Positions 38,149 to 47,863 of a stretch of DNA of 64,000 bases are shown piece by piece. Source of the stretch: UBA4416 sp035439445 (GTDB lineage Bacteria > Bacteroidota > Bacteroidia > B-17B0 > Aurantibacillaceae); contig DAORKG010000015.1 of assembly GCA_035439445.1 (NCBI GenBank), forward strand, positions 17,090 to 81,089. Direction: 5' to 3'. The first letter of the stretch is position 1; each line of letters opens with the position of its first letter. The notes beneath the pieces were generated by a model, which ran no database searches, was not told the origin of the DNA, and was given only the letters and a program-made list of their open reading frames with translations. Made by a program: the position numbers and the translations under genes.

Positions 38149-40443
38149 ATGAAAAAAACATTTATTCTAACAAGTCTAATTGCATCATTTTTGTCTTTCA
38201 ATGCCCAAAACAATAAGGGTTTATGGAAGTCAATTGATGAAAAACAAATCCCATTAACGGGTAAAAGAGACATCGTTCCTGAAAAGTTTAAAACTTTTCA
38301 CGTGGATATGAACTCTTTAAGAAATGTTTTAGCATCTGCTCCATTAGATAAATATATTAAAACCGAGTTTTCGTCTGTTACTATTGGTTTACCAATGCCT
38401 GATGGCTCTATTCAACAATTTAAAATAGTGGAGTCTCCTGTAATGGAAGAACCATTACAAAAAAGCTTTCCTGAAATCAGAACATATAACGTAAGAGGTG
38501 TTGATGATGTATATGCCAGCGGTAAACTGGATATGACCGAATTTGGATTTCATGGCATGATCCGTAGCCCACAGGGAGATGTTTTTATTGACCCATATTG
38601 CAAATGGAATGTAAATGATTATATATCTTATTACATTTCCGACTATACAAAACCATTTAATGACAGAGGTTTCTGTGAAGGAGTTTTAGGAAATACAGAG
38701 TCCAATGATCAGGCAAAAACAGCTGCTCCAACCGCCATTTGTGCAGGAGCAAACTTAAAAACATACCGCCTGGCAGTAGCTTGTACAGGAGAGTATGCCC
38801 GAGCCGCGTGTGGCACAGGAACCGTTACCCCAACCACATCCCAGATTTTGGCAAAAGTGGTTACTACAGTAAATAGAGTGGATGGTGTTTATGAAACAGA
38901 GGTGGCGGTAAAGCTGGTTTTAGTGAGCACTACTACCTTAGTACTATATGGCGACCCTGCAACCGATCCATTTACCGGCAATTCGAACGGGAACACATTA
39001 ATAGGAGAAAGTCAAACAGTAATTACCAATAATATTACATCCGCAAATTATGATATAGGACACACATTTAGTACCGGAGGTGGTGGATTAGCGGGCTTAG
39101 GCGTAGTTTGCTCCAGCACACAAAAAGCGAGGGGTATTACAGGTAGTCCTAGTCCGGTTGGCGATGCGTATGATATTGATTATGTGGCGCATGAAATGGG
39201 ACATCAGTTTGGTTGTAATCACACCTTTAATGGTAGTACCGGATCTTGTGCAGGAACAAACAGAAGTGCTGCAAATGCTGTAGAACCAGGAAGTGGTGTA
39301 ACCATCATGGCTTATGCAGGAATATGTACCGGCCAGGATCTTGCAAGCAATAGTATTGCTTATTTTCATGCCATAAGTTATGACGCACTCACTAATTTTA
39401 TTAATACTGGTGGCGGCAATAGTTGCGATGTTATGACTTCTACAGGAAATGGCGCGCCAACAGTATCTGCCGGTCCTAGCTATGTTGTTCCTAAAGGAAC
39501 ACCTTTTCAATTAACCGGATCTGCTACTGATCCTGACGGAGATCCATTAACTTATCAATGGGAAGAAATGGATTTAGGTACAACAGCTGGCAGCTGGAAC
39601 ATGGGAAAAGCTCCGTTTTTCAGATCATACGCGCCAACCACAAGCCCTACCAGGTTGTTTCCAAAATTAGCAACGATAATAGCCGGAACATACACCAGCA
39701 CCGCGGGTGAATTTTTACCAGGTGCGGCGGGAACTACATTTACATCGGATGCAACTCTTAAATTCAGATTAACAGCCCGTGATAATAAAATGGGCGGCGG
39801 CGGTGTTTGTACTGCTACCACTCAGGTTACTGTAAATGCAGCATCCGGTCCTTTTGCTGTTACATCTCAAAGCACAACAGGAATCACTTACCCAAGTGGC
39901 TCAACTCAAACTGTAAGTTGGTCTGTAAACGGAACAGATGTAGCTCCAATCAATGTTGCAAATGTTAATATCTATTTAAGCACAGATAATGGCACTACAT
40001 TCACTCTATTATTAGCAAATACACCAAATGATGGTTCAGAAGCTGTTACATTACCAACATATACTGTAAACAAACCTACTTGTCGTGTGAAAGTAGAAAG
40101 TATTGGGAATGTATTTTTTGATATCAATAAAAAATTCTTTGCTATCTCTGCCGGAACAACCGGATTATCTCAACTGGCAAGTTCAAATATCAATATTCAA
40201 TTATATCCAAATCCATTCTCAAGTTCTGTAAAAGTGGACATTAATGCATCCAACTTATTAGATGAGAATAAAACAGTAATTCATGTGTATGATATCTTAG
40301 GTAATATTGTGAGAACAGAAAAAATCAAGTTAACTGAAAACTACTCAAATGTTTTTGATTTTTCTAACTTGGCAAATGGTTCTTACATTGTTGAAGTAAC
40401 AGATGGCAAGCATAAATCAGTAGCTCGTTTAATTAAAATGTAA
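38149..40443 (+). CDS. Secreted zinc metallopeptidase (reprolysin-like) with T9SS sorting domain
   Basis: 764 residues. Signal peptide ending in SFNAQ, a propeptide-like region to about residue 185, then a catalytic domain with HEMGHQFGCNH beginning at His348, the full HExxHxxGxxH zinc motif of metzincins, followed by a Met-turn-like VTIMAYAGIC. Beyond it come a PKD-like domain (GTPFQLTGSATDPDGDPLTY) and a second beta domain, and finally a type A sorting domain (IQLYPNPFSSSVKVD; VYDILGNIV; NGSYIVEVTD). Likely a secreted protease. Confidence 0.9.
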   Translation: MKKTFILTSLIASFLSFNAQNNKGLWKSIDEKQIPLTGKRDIVPEKFKTFHVDMNSLRNVLASAPLDKYIKTEFSSVTIGLPMPDGSIQQFKIVESPVMEEPLQKSFPEIRTYNVRGVDDVYASGKLDMTEFGFHGMIRSPQGDVFIDPYCKWNVNDYISYYISDYTKPFNDRGFCEGVLGNTESNDQAKTAAPTAICAGANLKTYRLAVACTGEYARAACGTGTVTPTTSQILAKVVTTVNRVDGVYETEVAVKLVLVSTTTLVLYGDPATDPFTGNSNGNTLIGESQTVITNNITSANYDIGHTFSTGGGGLAGLGVVCSSTQKARGITGSPSPVGDAYDIDYVAHEMGHQFGCNHTFNGSTGSCAGTNRSAANAVEPGSGVTIMAYAGICTGQDLASNSIAYFHAISYDALTNFINTGGGNSCDVMTSTGNGAPTVSAGPSYVVPKGTPFQLTGSATDPDGDPLTYQWEEMDLGTTAGSWNMGKAPFFRSYAPTTSPTRLFPKLATIIAGTYTSTAGEFLPGAAGTTFTSDATLKFRLTARDNKMGGGGVCTATTQVTVNAASGPFAVTSQSTTGITYPSGSTQTVSWSVNGTDVAPINVANVNIYLSTDNGTTFTLLLANTPNDGSEAVTLPTYTVNKPTCRVKVESIGNVFFDINKKFFAISAGTTGLSQLASSNINIQLYPNPFSSSVKVDINASNLLDENKTVIHVYDILGNIVRTEKIKLTENYSNVFDFSNLANGSYIVEVTDGKHKSVARLIKM

Positions 40444-40513
40444 TTATGATTTATGCCCAAATAAGGCGACTTTATATTTTGATTGAAAAATTTTTTTTCT
40501 TAAATATTTATGT

Positions 40514-40521
40514 TAGCTTTG
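40514..40521 (+). promoter_or_regulatory. Candidate -7 box of the cold-shock gene
   Basis: TAGCTTTG, 28 bp upstream of the ATG, is a full match to TAnnTTTG. The -33 box is not obvious at the standard spacing. Confidence 0.5.
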
Positions 40522-40549
40522 GGCATAAACAATTTTTTAAAAAATAATA

Positions 40550-40741
<192 letters not shown>

Positions 40742-40765
40742 TTATATAATACCATTTAAAATTTT

Positions 40766-40795
40766 ATCCCCGGAAATCCTCCGGGGATTTTTTTT
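40766..40795 (+). terminator. Intrinsic terminator of the cold-shock gene
   Basis: Arms ATCCCCGGA and TCCGGGGAT, 5-base loop, followed by eight T. GC-rich stem stands out in this AT-rich sequence. Confidence 0.92.
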
Positions 40796-40887
40796 GCTTC
40801 ATATTCTCAAAAAAGTCATTTCAAAACATACAAATCAGCAAAAAAATGGTATTTTAGGCGACTAATAAAAAAACACATACTTACTAT

Positions 40888-42423
40888 ATGGAACAATCTA
40901 CTACGCCAAAATCAGGTCATCCAAGAGGTCTTTATTTTTTATTTTTCACAGAAATGTGGGAACGTTTTTCATATTATGGAATGAGGGCAATCTTCATTCT
41001 ATTTATGACAAAAGTGCTATTAATGAAAGACAATGAAGCCTCAGAAATCTATGGTAGTTATACAGGTTTGGTTTATTTAACTCCGCTATTAGGAGGTTAC
41101 TTATGCGATAAGTTTTTAGGGAATCGCCGTAGTATAATTATTGGTGGTTTGTTAATGGCTTTAGGGCAATTTTTAATGTTTATTAGCGCTAATGTTGGTG
41201 CAGGTGCTGGTGTTTCTATTATGTGGGCAGCTTTAACTGCTATTATTATTGGGAATGGTTTCTTTAAACCAAATATCTCAACTATGGTTGGGCAGCTATA
41301 TCCAAAAGGCGACAGAAGAATTGATAGTGCTTTTACAATCTTTTATATGGGGATCAATTTAGGAGCATTCTTTTCCCCTTTAATTTGTGGTTCTATGGAT
41401 TTCAAATGGGGCTTTTTAATGGCGTGTATTGGGATGTTGGTTAGTTTAGTATGCTTCATCTTTTTCCAAAAAAAATATTTAATCTCTGAAGAGGGAAAAG
41501 AGATTGGTTTAGCTATTAAGAAATTAGACATAAAAAACATTATGGTTATTGCTGGTTCTATAGGTATCATTTTTTTCATGCTAAACTTTAAACAATTATT
41601 TAAAACTGATTTAGATATCATAGGATATTTCATTTACGGAGCGATGATATTAATGCCAATTATTATTTTGACAGACAAGAGTTTAACTAAAATTGAACGC
41701 AATCGTATTATTGTAATCTTTATTTTAGCATTCTTTGTAATTTTCTTCTGGGGAGCATTTGAACAAGCAGGAGCTTCATTAACCTTATTTGCTGACAGAC
41801 AAACTAACAGAACTGTTTTTGGTTGGGAAATGCCTGCTTCTTATTTCCAATCAGTAAATCCTTTAGCAGTAATTTGTCTTGCTCCATTATTTTCAATGAT
41901 TTGGGGATTTTTATATATGAGAAAACTAGAGCCATCTTCTCCTAAAAAAATGGCATTAGGTTTAGCATTAGTAGCATTAGGTTATATCGTAATAGCCATT
42001 GCAGTAAAAGGTTTAGGAATGAGTGATAAAGTAAGCATGTGGTGGCTATTTGCTCTTTACATTATCCATTCAATGGGAGAACTTTGTTTATCACCAATTG
42101 GTTTATCAATGGTATCTAAACTAGCGCCTTTACGTTTATCATCCTTAATGATGGGAACTTGGTTTTTAGCTAATGCTGCTGCTAATAAATTTGCAGGTAC
42201 TTTAAGTGCGTTAATTCCTCCTACTCCAGATCCAGCTAACCCTACTCCATTAGAATACCCATCATTTGTTGGTTTTCAAATTACAAACTTATATGAATTC
42301 TTTATGGTATTTATTTTAATGACAACTGCCGCTGCGGGTATTTTATTTATACTAAGCTCTTGGTTACAAAAAATGATGAGTGAAGATCATCATGAAGAAC
42401 ATCCAACAGAAGTATTACATTAA
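40888..42423 (+). CDS. POT-family peptide transporter (copy 1)
   Basis: 511 residues, about 12-14 membrane segments. ExxER proton-coupling motif in FTEMWERFSYYGMRA near residue 20, PTR2 signature FFKPNISTMVGQLYP followed by FTIFYMGINLGAF. Proton-driven uptake of di- and tripeptides. Separated from copy 2 by a terminator. Confidence 0.93.
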   Translation: MEQSTTPKSGHPRGLYFLFFTEMWERFSYYGMRAIFILFMTKVLLMKDNEASEIYGSYTGLVYLTPLLGGYLCDKFLGNRRSIIIGGLLMALGQFLMFISANVGAGAGVSIMWAALTAIIIGNGFFKPNISTMVGQLYPKGDRRIDSAFTIFYMGINLGAFFSPLICGSMDFKWGFLMACIGMLVSLVCFIFFQKKYLISEEGKEIGLAIKKLDIKNIMVIAGSIGIIFFMLNFKQLFKTDLDIIGYFIYGAMILMPIIILTDKSLTKIERNRIIVIFILAFFVIFFWGAFEQAGASLTLFADRQTNRTVFGWEMPASYFQSVNPLAVICLAPLFSMIWGFLYMRKLEPSSPKKMALGLALVALGYIVIAIAVKGLGMSDKVSMWWLFALYIIHSMGELCLSPIGLSMVSKLAPLRLSSLMMGTWFLANAAANKFAGTLSALIPPTPDPANPTPLEYPSFVGFQITNLYEFFMVFILMTTAAAGILFILSSWLQKMMSEDHHEEHPTEVLH

Positions 42424-42441
42424 TATAATTTACACAAACTT

Positions 42442-42488
42442 AAACCCTAATAGGCCAATTTATTAATTGCAGTTTATTAGGGTTTTTT
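42442..42488 (+). terminator. Terminator between the two POT genes
   Basis: Arms AAACCCTAATA (42442-42452) and TATTAGGGTTT (42475-42485), 22-base loop, ending in six T. Confidence 0.7.
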
Positions 42489-42493
42489 AATTT

Positions 42494-44011
42494 ATGATTA
42501 TGTCAAAAGAACTTACAATAGAAGAAATACAAAACTTTGAGGGTAAATACCCTAAACAAATTTGGCCATTATTTTTCAGCGAAATGTGGGAACGTTTTTC
42601 GTTTTACGGAATGCGTGGTATGTTGGTCTTCTTCATGATTAATCATTTGAATTTCAATGAAGTTGTTGCTAATTTACAATATGGCGCTACACAAGCTTTT
42701 GTATATGCCTTTACATTTGTTGGTGGTTTGTTTGCCGATAAAATATTGGGGAAACGACGTTCCTTGTTTTGGGGTGGTATTTTAATGATTATTGGAAGTA
42801 TATTATTAGCTATAAACCCAAGCGATTTTTTCTTTTTAGGAATAGCCTTCAATGTGGTAGGAACAGGTTTTTTTAAACCAAATATTTCGAGCATGGTGGG
42901 TAATCTATATCGAGAAGGTGACCATAGAGTTGACGCGGGTTTCATGTTATTTTACGCCGGAGTAAACGCTGGGGCTTTTTTTGGAGGTTACGCTTGCATT
43001 GCTATTGGGAAAGGCGAGATGCTTTCATCTATCGTCTCTGAATCAAGTCGCTGGAATGTGGCCTTTGGGTTATCATCTGTTTTTATGATTATCAGTTTAT
43101 TAACCTTTACACAAACACAAAAAAAATTAGGCAACATTGGTTTATCTCCTCTTTTACATCTTCCTAAAAACACCAGATTAATTCAGGAAATAGCTACGTT
43201 TGTGGGTTCCTTAATTGCAGTGCCTGTTATTATGTTTATGGTTTCTAAAACTGAATACACAGACTGGTTTATGTACACTATTGGCCCATTAGCTGTATTG
43301 TATGTAGTGTATGAAATGAAAAACTTTTCGGCAACAGAAAACAAAAGATTAATTGCCGCCCTCTTGTTTATGATATTCTCCATTTTCTTTTGGGCTTTCT
43401 TCGAGCAAAGTGGTGGTTCATTAAGCATTTTTGCAGCAAACAATTTAAGTGATTCTATCTTTGGCATTCCATTAGATCCAAATGGTGTTAACAATTCTTC
43501 AAACTCTTTATACGTTATTATTTTTGCAACACCTTTAGGCTTATTATGGCTTTGGCTAGCCAACAGAAAAGCAGAACCAAATACCATCGTGAAATTTGGA
43601 TTAGGATTCTTGTTTTTAGCAGTCGGTTTTTACATATTTTATTCTAGTAAATTCTTTAGTAACGAACAAGGTATCTCTTCTTTGGGACTTTTTGCTTTTG
43701 GTTGGTTTATTATCACATTTGGTGAACTTTGCCTCTCTCCTATTGGTACATCCGTTATGACCAAATTATCACCTCAAAAATTACAAGCTGTAATCATGGG
43801 AATGTGGTTTTTAGCAAGTGCCTACGGACAATATTTTGCCGGTTTATTGGGCGCCAATATTGCCAGTGCTTCCGAGAATGCTACAAATCTGGAAAAATTA
43901 AATATATATGCAGATGGCTACAAACAGTTGGGTTTATATGCGTTAATTGCTGGCGTTGTTTTGATTGCCATTTCGCCGATTATGAAAAAATTAATGGGAG
44001 GAGTAAAATAA
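42494..44011 (+). CDS. POT-family peptide transporter (copy 2)
   Basis: 505 residues. Same motifs as copy 1: FSEMWERFSFYGMRG, FFKPNISSMVGNLYR, and LFYAGVNAGAFFGGY. A second ATG two codons in is equally possible. A tandem paralogue, diverged mainly in the loops and in the last third. Starts only a few bases past the terminator of copy 1. Confidence 0.93.
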   Translation: MIMSKELTIEEIQNFEGKYPKQIWPLFFSEMWERFSFYGMRGMLVFFMINHLNFNEVVANLQYGATQAFVYAFTFVGGLFADKILGKRRSLFWGGILMIIGSILLAINPSDFFFLGIAFNVVGTGFFKPNISSMVGNLYREGDHRVDAGFMLFYAGVNAGAFFGGYACIAIGKGEMLSSIVSESSRWNVAFGLSSVFMIISLLTFTQTQKKLGNIGLSPLLHLPKNTRLIQEIATFVGSLIAVPVIMFMVSKTEYTDWFMYTIGPLAVLYVVYEMKNFSATENKRLIAALLFMIFSIFFWAFFEQSGGSLSIFAANNLSDSIFGIPLDPNGVNNSSNSLYVIIFATPLGLLWLWLANRKAEPNTIVKFGLGFLFLAVGFYIFYSSKFFSNEQGISSLGLFAFGWFIITFGELCLSPIGTSVMTKLSPQKLQAVIMGMWFLASAYGQYFAGLLGANIASASENATNLEKLNIYADGYKQLGLYALIAGVVLIAISPIMKKLMGGVK

Positions 44012-44085
44012 TTTAACGTTTTAGTAATTGTTAAGTCATTTTGATTAACAATTTTTGGCACAGCATTTGAAACTCACTAAGCACT

Positions 44086-44739
44086 ATGTTTAACTGGAAA
44101 GATATATCAATGGCAGGCATTATTATCCTTGCTATTGTATTTTATACCTGCAAAAAAAGTACACTTCAGGCATCTATCAGTTCCCCTGAAAACAGAGTTA
44201 GTAATTATATAGAACAAGATAATTCCAGTTTTTCATTTGTCTCAGATAACACTTATACAGAGTTTCACGAAAACTCTCCGGTGAATTGGATAAGTTTTGA
44301 TGAGGCCTACATCAAATGTAAAAAAAATCCACGCCCAATCATGATTGACATTTATACAACTTGGTGTGGCCCCTGTAAAATGATGAGCAATCAGACATTT
44401 AATAATCCTGATATTGCCAAATATATTAATGATAATTTTTATGCCGTAAAGTTTGACGCCGAAAGTAAAGACAGTGTAAAATTTGATAAATACGTGTTCG
44501 TAAGTACGGATCCTTCAAACCCAAAAGCGCCACATCAATTTGCAGCTTCTATTCTGGATAATCAGTTAGCCTACCCTTCTATTGTATTTTTAAATAACCA
44601 AATACAACGTTTGGATATTTTAAAAGGTTTTATGCCTCCCAAAAACTTCGAACCTATCTTAAATTATTATGGTTCGGGCGACTATCAAAAAATTAAGTGG
44701 GAAGAATACGAAAAAACATTCGTTTCGTCTATTAAGTAA
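44086..44739 (+). CDS. Membrane-anchored thioredoxin-like protein
   Basis: 217 residues. One N-terminal membrane segment (about 8-22), then a thioredoxin fold with active site WCGPC (Cys94/Cys97) in MIDIYTTWCGPCKMM, and a DUF255-like helix NQTFNNPDIAKYINDNFY. Faces the periplasm; likely a disulfide reductase or isomerase. Confidence 0.85.
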   Translation: MFNWKDISMAGIIILAIVFYTCKKSTLQASISSPENRVSNYIEQDNSSFSFVSDNTYTEFHENSPVNWISFDEAYIKCKKNPRPIMIDIYTTWCGPCKMMSNQTFNNPDIAKYINDNFYAVKFDAESKDSVKFDKYVFVSTDPSNPKAPHQFAASILDNQLAYPSIVFLNNQIQRLDILKGFMPPKNFEPILNYYGSGDYQKIKWEEYEKTFVSSIK

Positions 44740-44829
44740 TCTTCTGATTATTTTTGATAATAATCATTTTATAATACAGTAAAAAATGTACTTTAGTAAA
44801 CAAATTTTAATTTGTTTTGTATCTTAATT

Positions 44830-45471
44830 GTGGGAGTAACTAAAGTATATATTGTAGATGACCATCAAATGTTAATTGATGGATTAAAGGCATTATTAAA
44901 TGGTGAGTCTCACATTTCTGTTATTGGTCAAAACACATTGCCTAAAATTGCTGCAAAAGAAATCATTAACTTAAATCCTGATATTGTTTTAACCGATATT
45001 AATATGCCTGAAATGGATGGCATTGAACTGACCAAAGAAATAAAAAAACACAATCCCAATATTAAAGTAATCGCTTTATCAATGTTTGGTGAAAGAGAAA
45101 CAATTAGTGAAATGTTAAGAGCTGGTGTGAGTGCTTATATTTTAAAGAACACAGGCAAGCAAGAGCTTTTAAACGCTATTGATAAAGTTTCAAATGGCGG
45201 TACATTTTTTAGTGATGAGGTGAGTGATGTAATGTCTAAACCCTCAACAGGTAGTTTCACTAAAGAAATTATGTTATCACTTCGAGAAATAGAAGTTGTA
45301 GAATTAATTGCAAAAGAATATACCAACGCTCAAATTGCTGAAGCACTATTTATTAGCGAACGCACCGTTGAGACTCACCGTAAAAATATTTTCAGAAAAA
45401 CCGACACAAAGGGCGTTATTGGTCTCTTGAAATATTGTGTTGAAAAAAAAATTATTAAACCCCTGAAATAA
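44830..45471 (+). CDS. NarL/LuxR-type response regulator
   Basis: 213 residues from a GTG start (MGVTKVYIVDDHQ), which fits the family; a TTG at 44812 would add six residues. Receiver domain with Asp10/Asp11 and phosphorylation site Asp56 in DIVLTDINMPEMDG, Lys in YILKNTG; C-terminal LuxR HTH (LSLREIEVVELIAKEYTNAQ; SERTVETHRKNIF). The matching type of kinase (HisKA_3) is encoded at 47864, 2.4 kb away, so the two may pair. Confidence 0.92.
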   Translation: MGVTKVYIVDDHQMLIDGLKALLNGESHISVIGQNTLPKIAAKEIINLNPDIVLTDINMPEMDGIELTKEIKKHNPNIKVIALSMFGERETISEMLRAGVSAYILKNTGKQELLNAIDKVSNGGTFFSDEVSDVMSKPSTGSFTKEIMLSLREIEVVELIAKEYTNAQIAEALFISERTVETHRKNIFRKTDTKGVIGLLKYCVEKKIIKPLK

Positions 45472-45472
45472 T

Positions 45473-46129
45473 CTAAATAGATTGCGTTTTTATTTTTTTC
45501 AATTCAGTAACAATCATTGGCACTATAACAACTGTTGGACCTAGCCATAAAACAATTGGAGGCAAAGGAATATATTCACTTTGATTAACTACAAACGCCG
45601 TTATTGCTCCAATATAACTTCCAAGCATATTCCCAATGTGCTTTTTTAACCAGTACATTGTTTCCTTCGGGCCATTTAAAAAACTCAATGTATTACGAAT
45701 TACTCCATATAAACCCATTGTTCCAAAAACAAAAGGAATAAAGGCATTCGTGTCGCTATTTTTGAGGTAAAAAACAATTGCAAAAATAATCAATCCAAAA
45801 AAAGTTGTTCCTGCTATGGCTTCAACAATCCAATCAATTTTTTCGGGTTTCTGTCCTTCATGTAATTTTTTAAGTTTTAAAGCCCTATAGGCAATAATAG
45901 TTGCATAGTAGGTGAAAATCGAAATAAAAAACAAAAACAATAAGCCTTTATAAACTGACAAAAAAACTCCGGTAGCAAAAATTATTGTCATACAATAAAA
46001 GTATATTCTACCAATGGGTTTATGTCTTGGTGTATTACGTTTTAAGATGATAGCCAAAGCTCCAAAAACTAGAGCTCCTATTCCAGCCATTACATGAATA
46101 ATAATTGCTATTTTGAAAACACTTTCCAA
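45473..46129 (-). CDS. DUF2306-type membrane protein
   Basis: 218 residues, six or seven membrane segments. N-terminal IHVMAGIGALVFGALAIILK and HKPIGRIYFYCM are typical of DUF2306. Adjacent to rimO with no gap (46129/46130), thus co-transcribed. Function unknown. Its 3' end is one base from the end of the convergent response regulator. Confidence 0.75.
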   Translation of the reverse strand: MESVFKIAIIIHVMAGIGALVFGALAIILKRNTPRHKPIGRIYFYCMTIIFATGVFLSVYKGLLFLFFISIFTYYATIIAYRALKLKKLHEGQKPEKIDWIVEAIAGTTFFGLIIFAIVFYLKNSDTNAFIPFVFGTMGLYGVIRNTLSFLNGPKETMYWLKKHIGNMLGSYIGAITAFVVNQSEYIPLPPIVLWLGPTVVIVPMIVTELKKIKTQSI

Positions 46130-47443
46130 TTACACTAAATCGCCATATAAATCAAAATCACTGGCATCCGTTATTTTCACATTGGCAAAATCTCCAATAC
46201 GAACATAATTTGAGTCTGTTGCTTTTACCAACACTTCATTATCTACATCCGGACTATCAAACTCTGTGCGACCTACAAAATAATCATTCTCTTTTCTATC
46301 AAATAAAACTTTATAAGTTTTACCTATTTTCTCCTGATTTAAGTTATAAGATATTTCTTGTTGTACTTTCATCACGGCATCTGCTCTTTCTCTTTTCACT
46401 TTTTCTTTTACATCATCCTTCAATGTATAAGCATGTGTATTTTCCTCATGTGAATAAGTAAAAATCCCTAAGCGCTCAAATTTAGAATCAGATACCCATT
46501 GCAACATTTCTTCATGATCTTGCTTTGTTTCACCTGGGTAACCTGCTATTAAAGTTGTACGAATAGCAATTCCAGGAACCTTATCTCTTATTTGATTAAC
46601 TGTATCTATTGTTTTTTGTTTAGTAATTCCTCGACGCATACTCTTTAGCATATTATCGCTAATGTGCTGCAAAGGCATATCCAGGTAATTACAAACATTA
46701 CTGCGTTTATTCATTACATCCAATACTTCCATCGGGAAACCACTTGGAAAAGCATAATGCAAACGTATCCAATCAATACCTTCTACATCACTCAACTGAT
46801 CAACTAAATTGGCTAATTCACGTTTTTTATAGATATCCAGTCCGTAGTAAGTTAAATCCTGAGCAATCAATAATAATTCTCGAGTTCCTTTACTTGCCAA
46901 TAATTTAGCTCTGCTAACCAATGATTCAATTGGTTCTGAAACATGACCACCACGCATTAGAGGAATGGCACAAAAACTACATGGTCTGTCGCAACCTTCG
47001 CTAATTTTGAAATATGCAAAATGGTTAGGTGTCGTCAATAAACGCTCTCCTACTAATTCTTTTTTATAATCTGCTTTAAGGGTTTTTAAAATCTTAGGTA
47101 ATTCGCGTGTTCCAAAATAAGCATCAACATCCGGAATTTCTTTTTCTAAATCTCCTTTATAGCGCTCACTTAAACATCCGGTTACATATAATTTTTCAAT
47201 ACTTCCTTCTTTCTTGGCCTCAACATATCTTAAAATCGTATCAATACTTTCTTGTTTAGCATTTTCCACAAATCCGCAAGTATTAATAATAACAATATTA
47301 TGATCATCATTCTCGCTTTCATGTTCCACATTAAAGTTATTAGCTTTAAGTTGTCCCATTAAAACTTCACTATCAACTATATTTTTGCTGCAACCTAATG
47401 TTACAACATTTACCTTGTTTTTTTTGAGCGTTTTTGTCTTCAT
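46130..47443 (-). CDS. rimO: Ribosomal protein S12 methylthiotransferase
   Basis: 437 residues. N-terminal MTTase domain with the three cysteines (VVTLGCSKNIVDSEVLMGQL; INTCGFVENAKQES; VTGCLSERY), radical SAM motif in EGCDRPCSFCAIPLMRGG, and a C-terminal TRAM domain (DRKENDYFVGRTEFDSPDVD). GCSKNxVDSE separates RimO from MiaB. Methylthiolates Asp in ribosomal protein S12. Confidence 0.95.
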   Translation of the reverse strand: MKTKTLKKNKVNVVTLGCSKNIVDSEVLMGQLKANNFNVEHESENDDHNIVIINTCGFVENAKQESIDTILRYVEAKKEGSIEKLYVTGCLSERYKGDLEKEIPDVDAYFGTRELPKILKTLKADYKKELVGERLLTTPNHFAYFKISEGCDRPCSFCAIPLMRGGHVSEPIESLVSRAKLLASKGTRELLLIAQDLTYYGLDIYKKRELANLVDQLSDVEGIDWIRLHYAFPSGFPMEVLDVMNKRSNVCNYLDMPLQHISDNMLKSMRRGITKQKTIDTVNQIRDKVPGIAIRTTLIAGYPGETKQDHEEMLQWVSDSKFERLGIFTYSHEENTHAYTLKDDVKEKVKRERADAVMKVQQEISYNLNQEKIGKTYKVLFDRKENDYFVGRTEFDSPDVDNEVLVKATDSNYVRIGDFANVKITDASDFDLYGDLV

Positions 47444-47556
47444 TATCTGGTAAAGATACCATTTTTAAATATTAATTTGTGACTATTTGTAGAATATTTG
47501 GAATAAATAAACATTACAGAATATTAATTAAATTAGCATAACCAAAATCTATAATT

Positions 47557-47730
47557 ATGAAAAATTTATTTAAAAAAACAGTAAAGAAAGAAGTTAAATC
47601 TACTATTCAAAAATTAGACAAAAAACAACTAAATAAGGTAGTTGGTGGTGCTGAAGAAAAAATTACATTTAAAGCAAAAGAAGGCGCCACAAATGGCATT
47701 GTTGATGATTTAAATGGATTAATTCGTTAA
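47557..47730 (+). CDS. 57-residue double-glycine-leader peptide
   Basis: ATG at 47557, TAA at 47728-47730. The first 31 residues form a leader whose end, LDKKQLNKVVGG (20-31), matches the double-glycine leader pattern LSxxELxxIxGG position by position (Leu, acidic/Ser, Gln for Glu, Leu, Val, Gly-Gly). Cleavage after Gly31 would release a 26-residue peptide starting AEEKITFKAKEG; it has no cysteine and is near neutral. Such leaders are processed by C39-peptidase ABC exporters; none is in the window. It has its own terminator and is followed by a sensor kinase. Could be a bacteriocin-like or signalling peptide. Confidence 0.75.
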   Translation: MKNLFKKTVKKEVKSTIQKLDKKQLNKVVGGAEEKITFKAKEGATNGIVDDLNGLIR

Positions 47731-47747
47731 TAATTAAAATTTTAATT

Positions 47748-47779
47748 AAAAAGGCAGCTAATATCACAGCTGCCTTTTT
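47748..47779 (+). terminator. Terminator of the double-glycine peptide gene
   Basis: Perfect 12-bp arms AAAAAGGCAGCT and AGCTGCCTTTTT with an 8-base loop, ending in five T, 17 bases after the stop. Confidence 0.88.
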
Positions 47780-47863
47780 AATGTTCAAATAAATCATGTT
47801 TTAATTTTTGATACTTATAAAAGTAATTTAGTAAATTCAAGGCTATATTTTTATATCAAATTC

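Noticed and set aside
39097..39510. 137-codon - strand frame within the metallopeptidase gene
   Set aside because: Opposite to the catalytic domain with the zinc motif; residue content is erratic and no start context supports it.
44056..44071. Sigma-54-like element TGGCAC-N5-TTGAA upstream of the thioredoxin gene
   Set aside because: The -12 part has GA in place of the required GC, and no enhancer-binding regulator is nearby; a chance match is likely.
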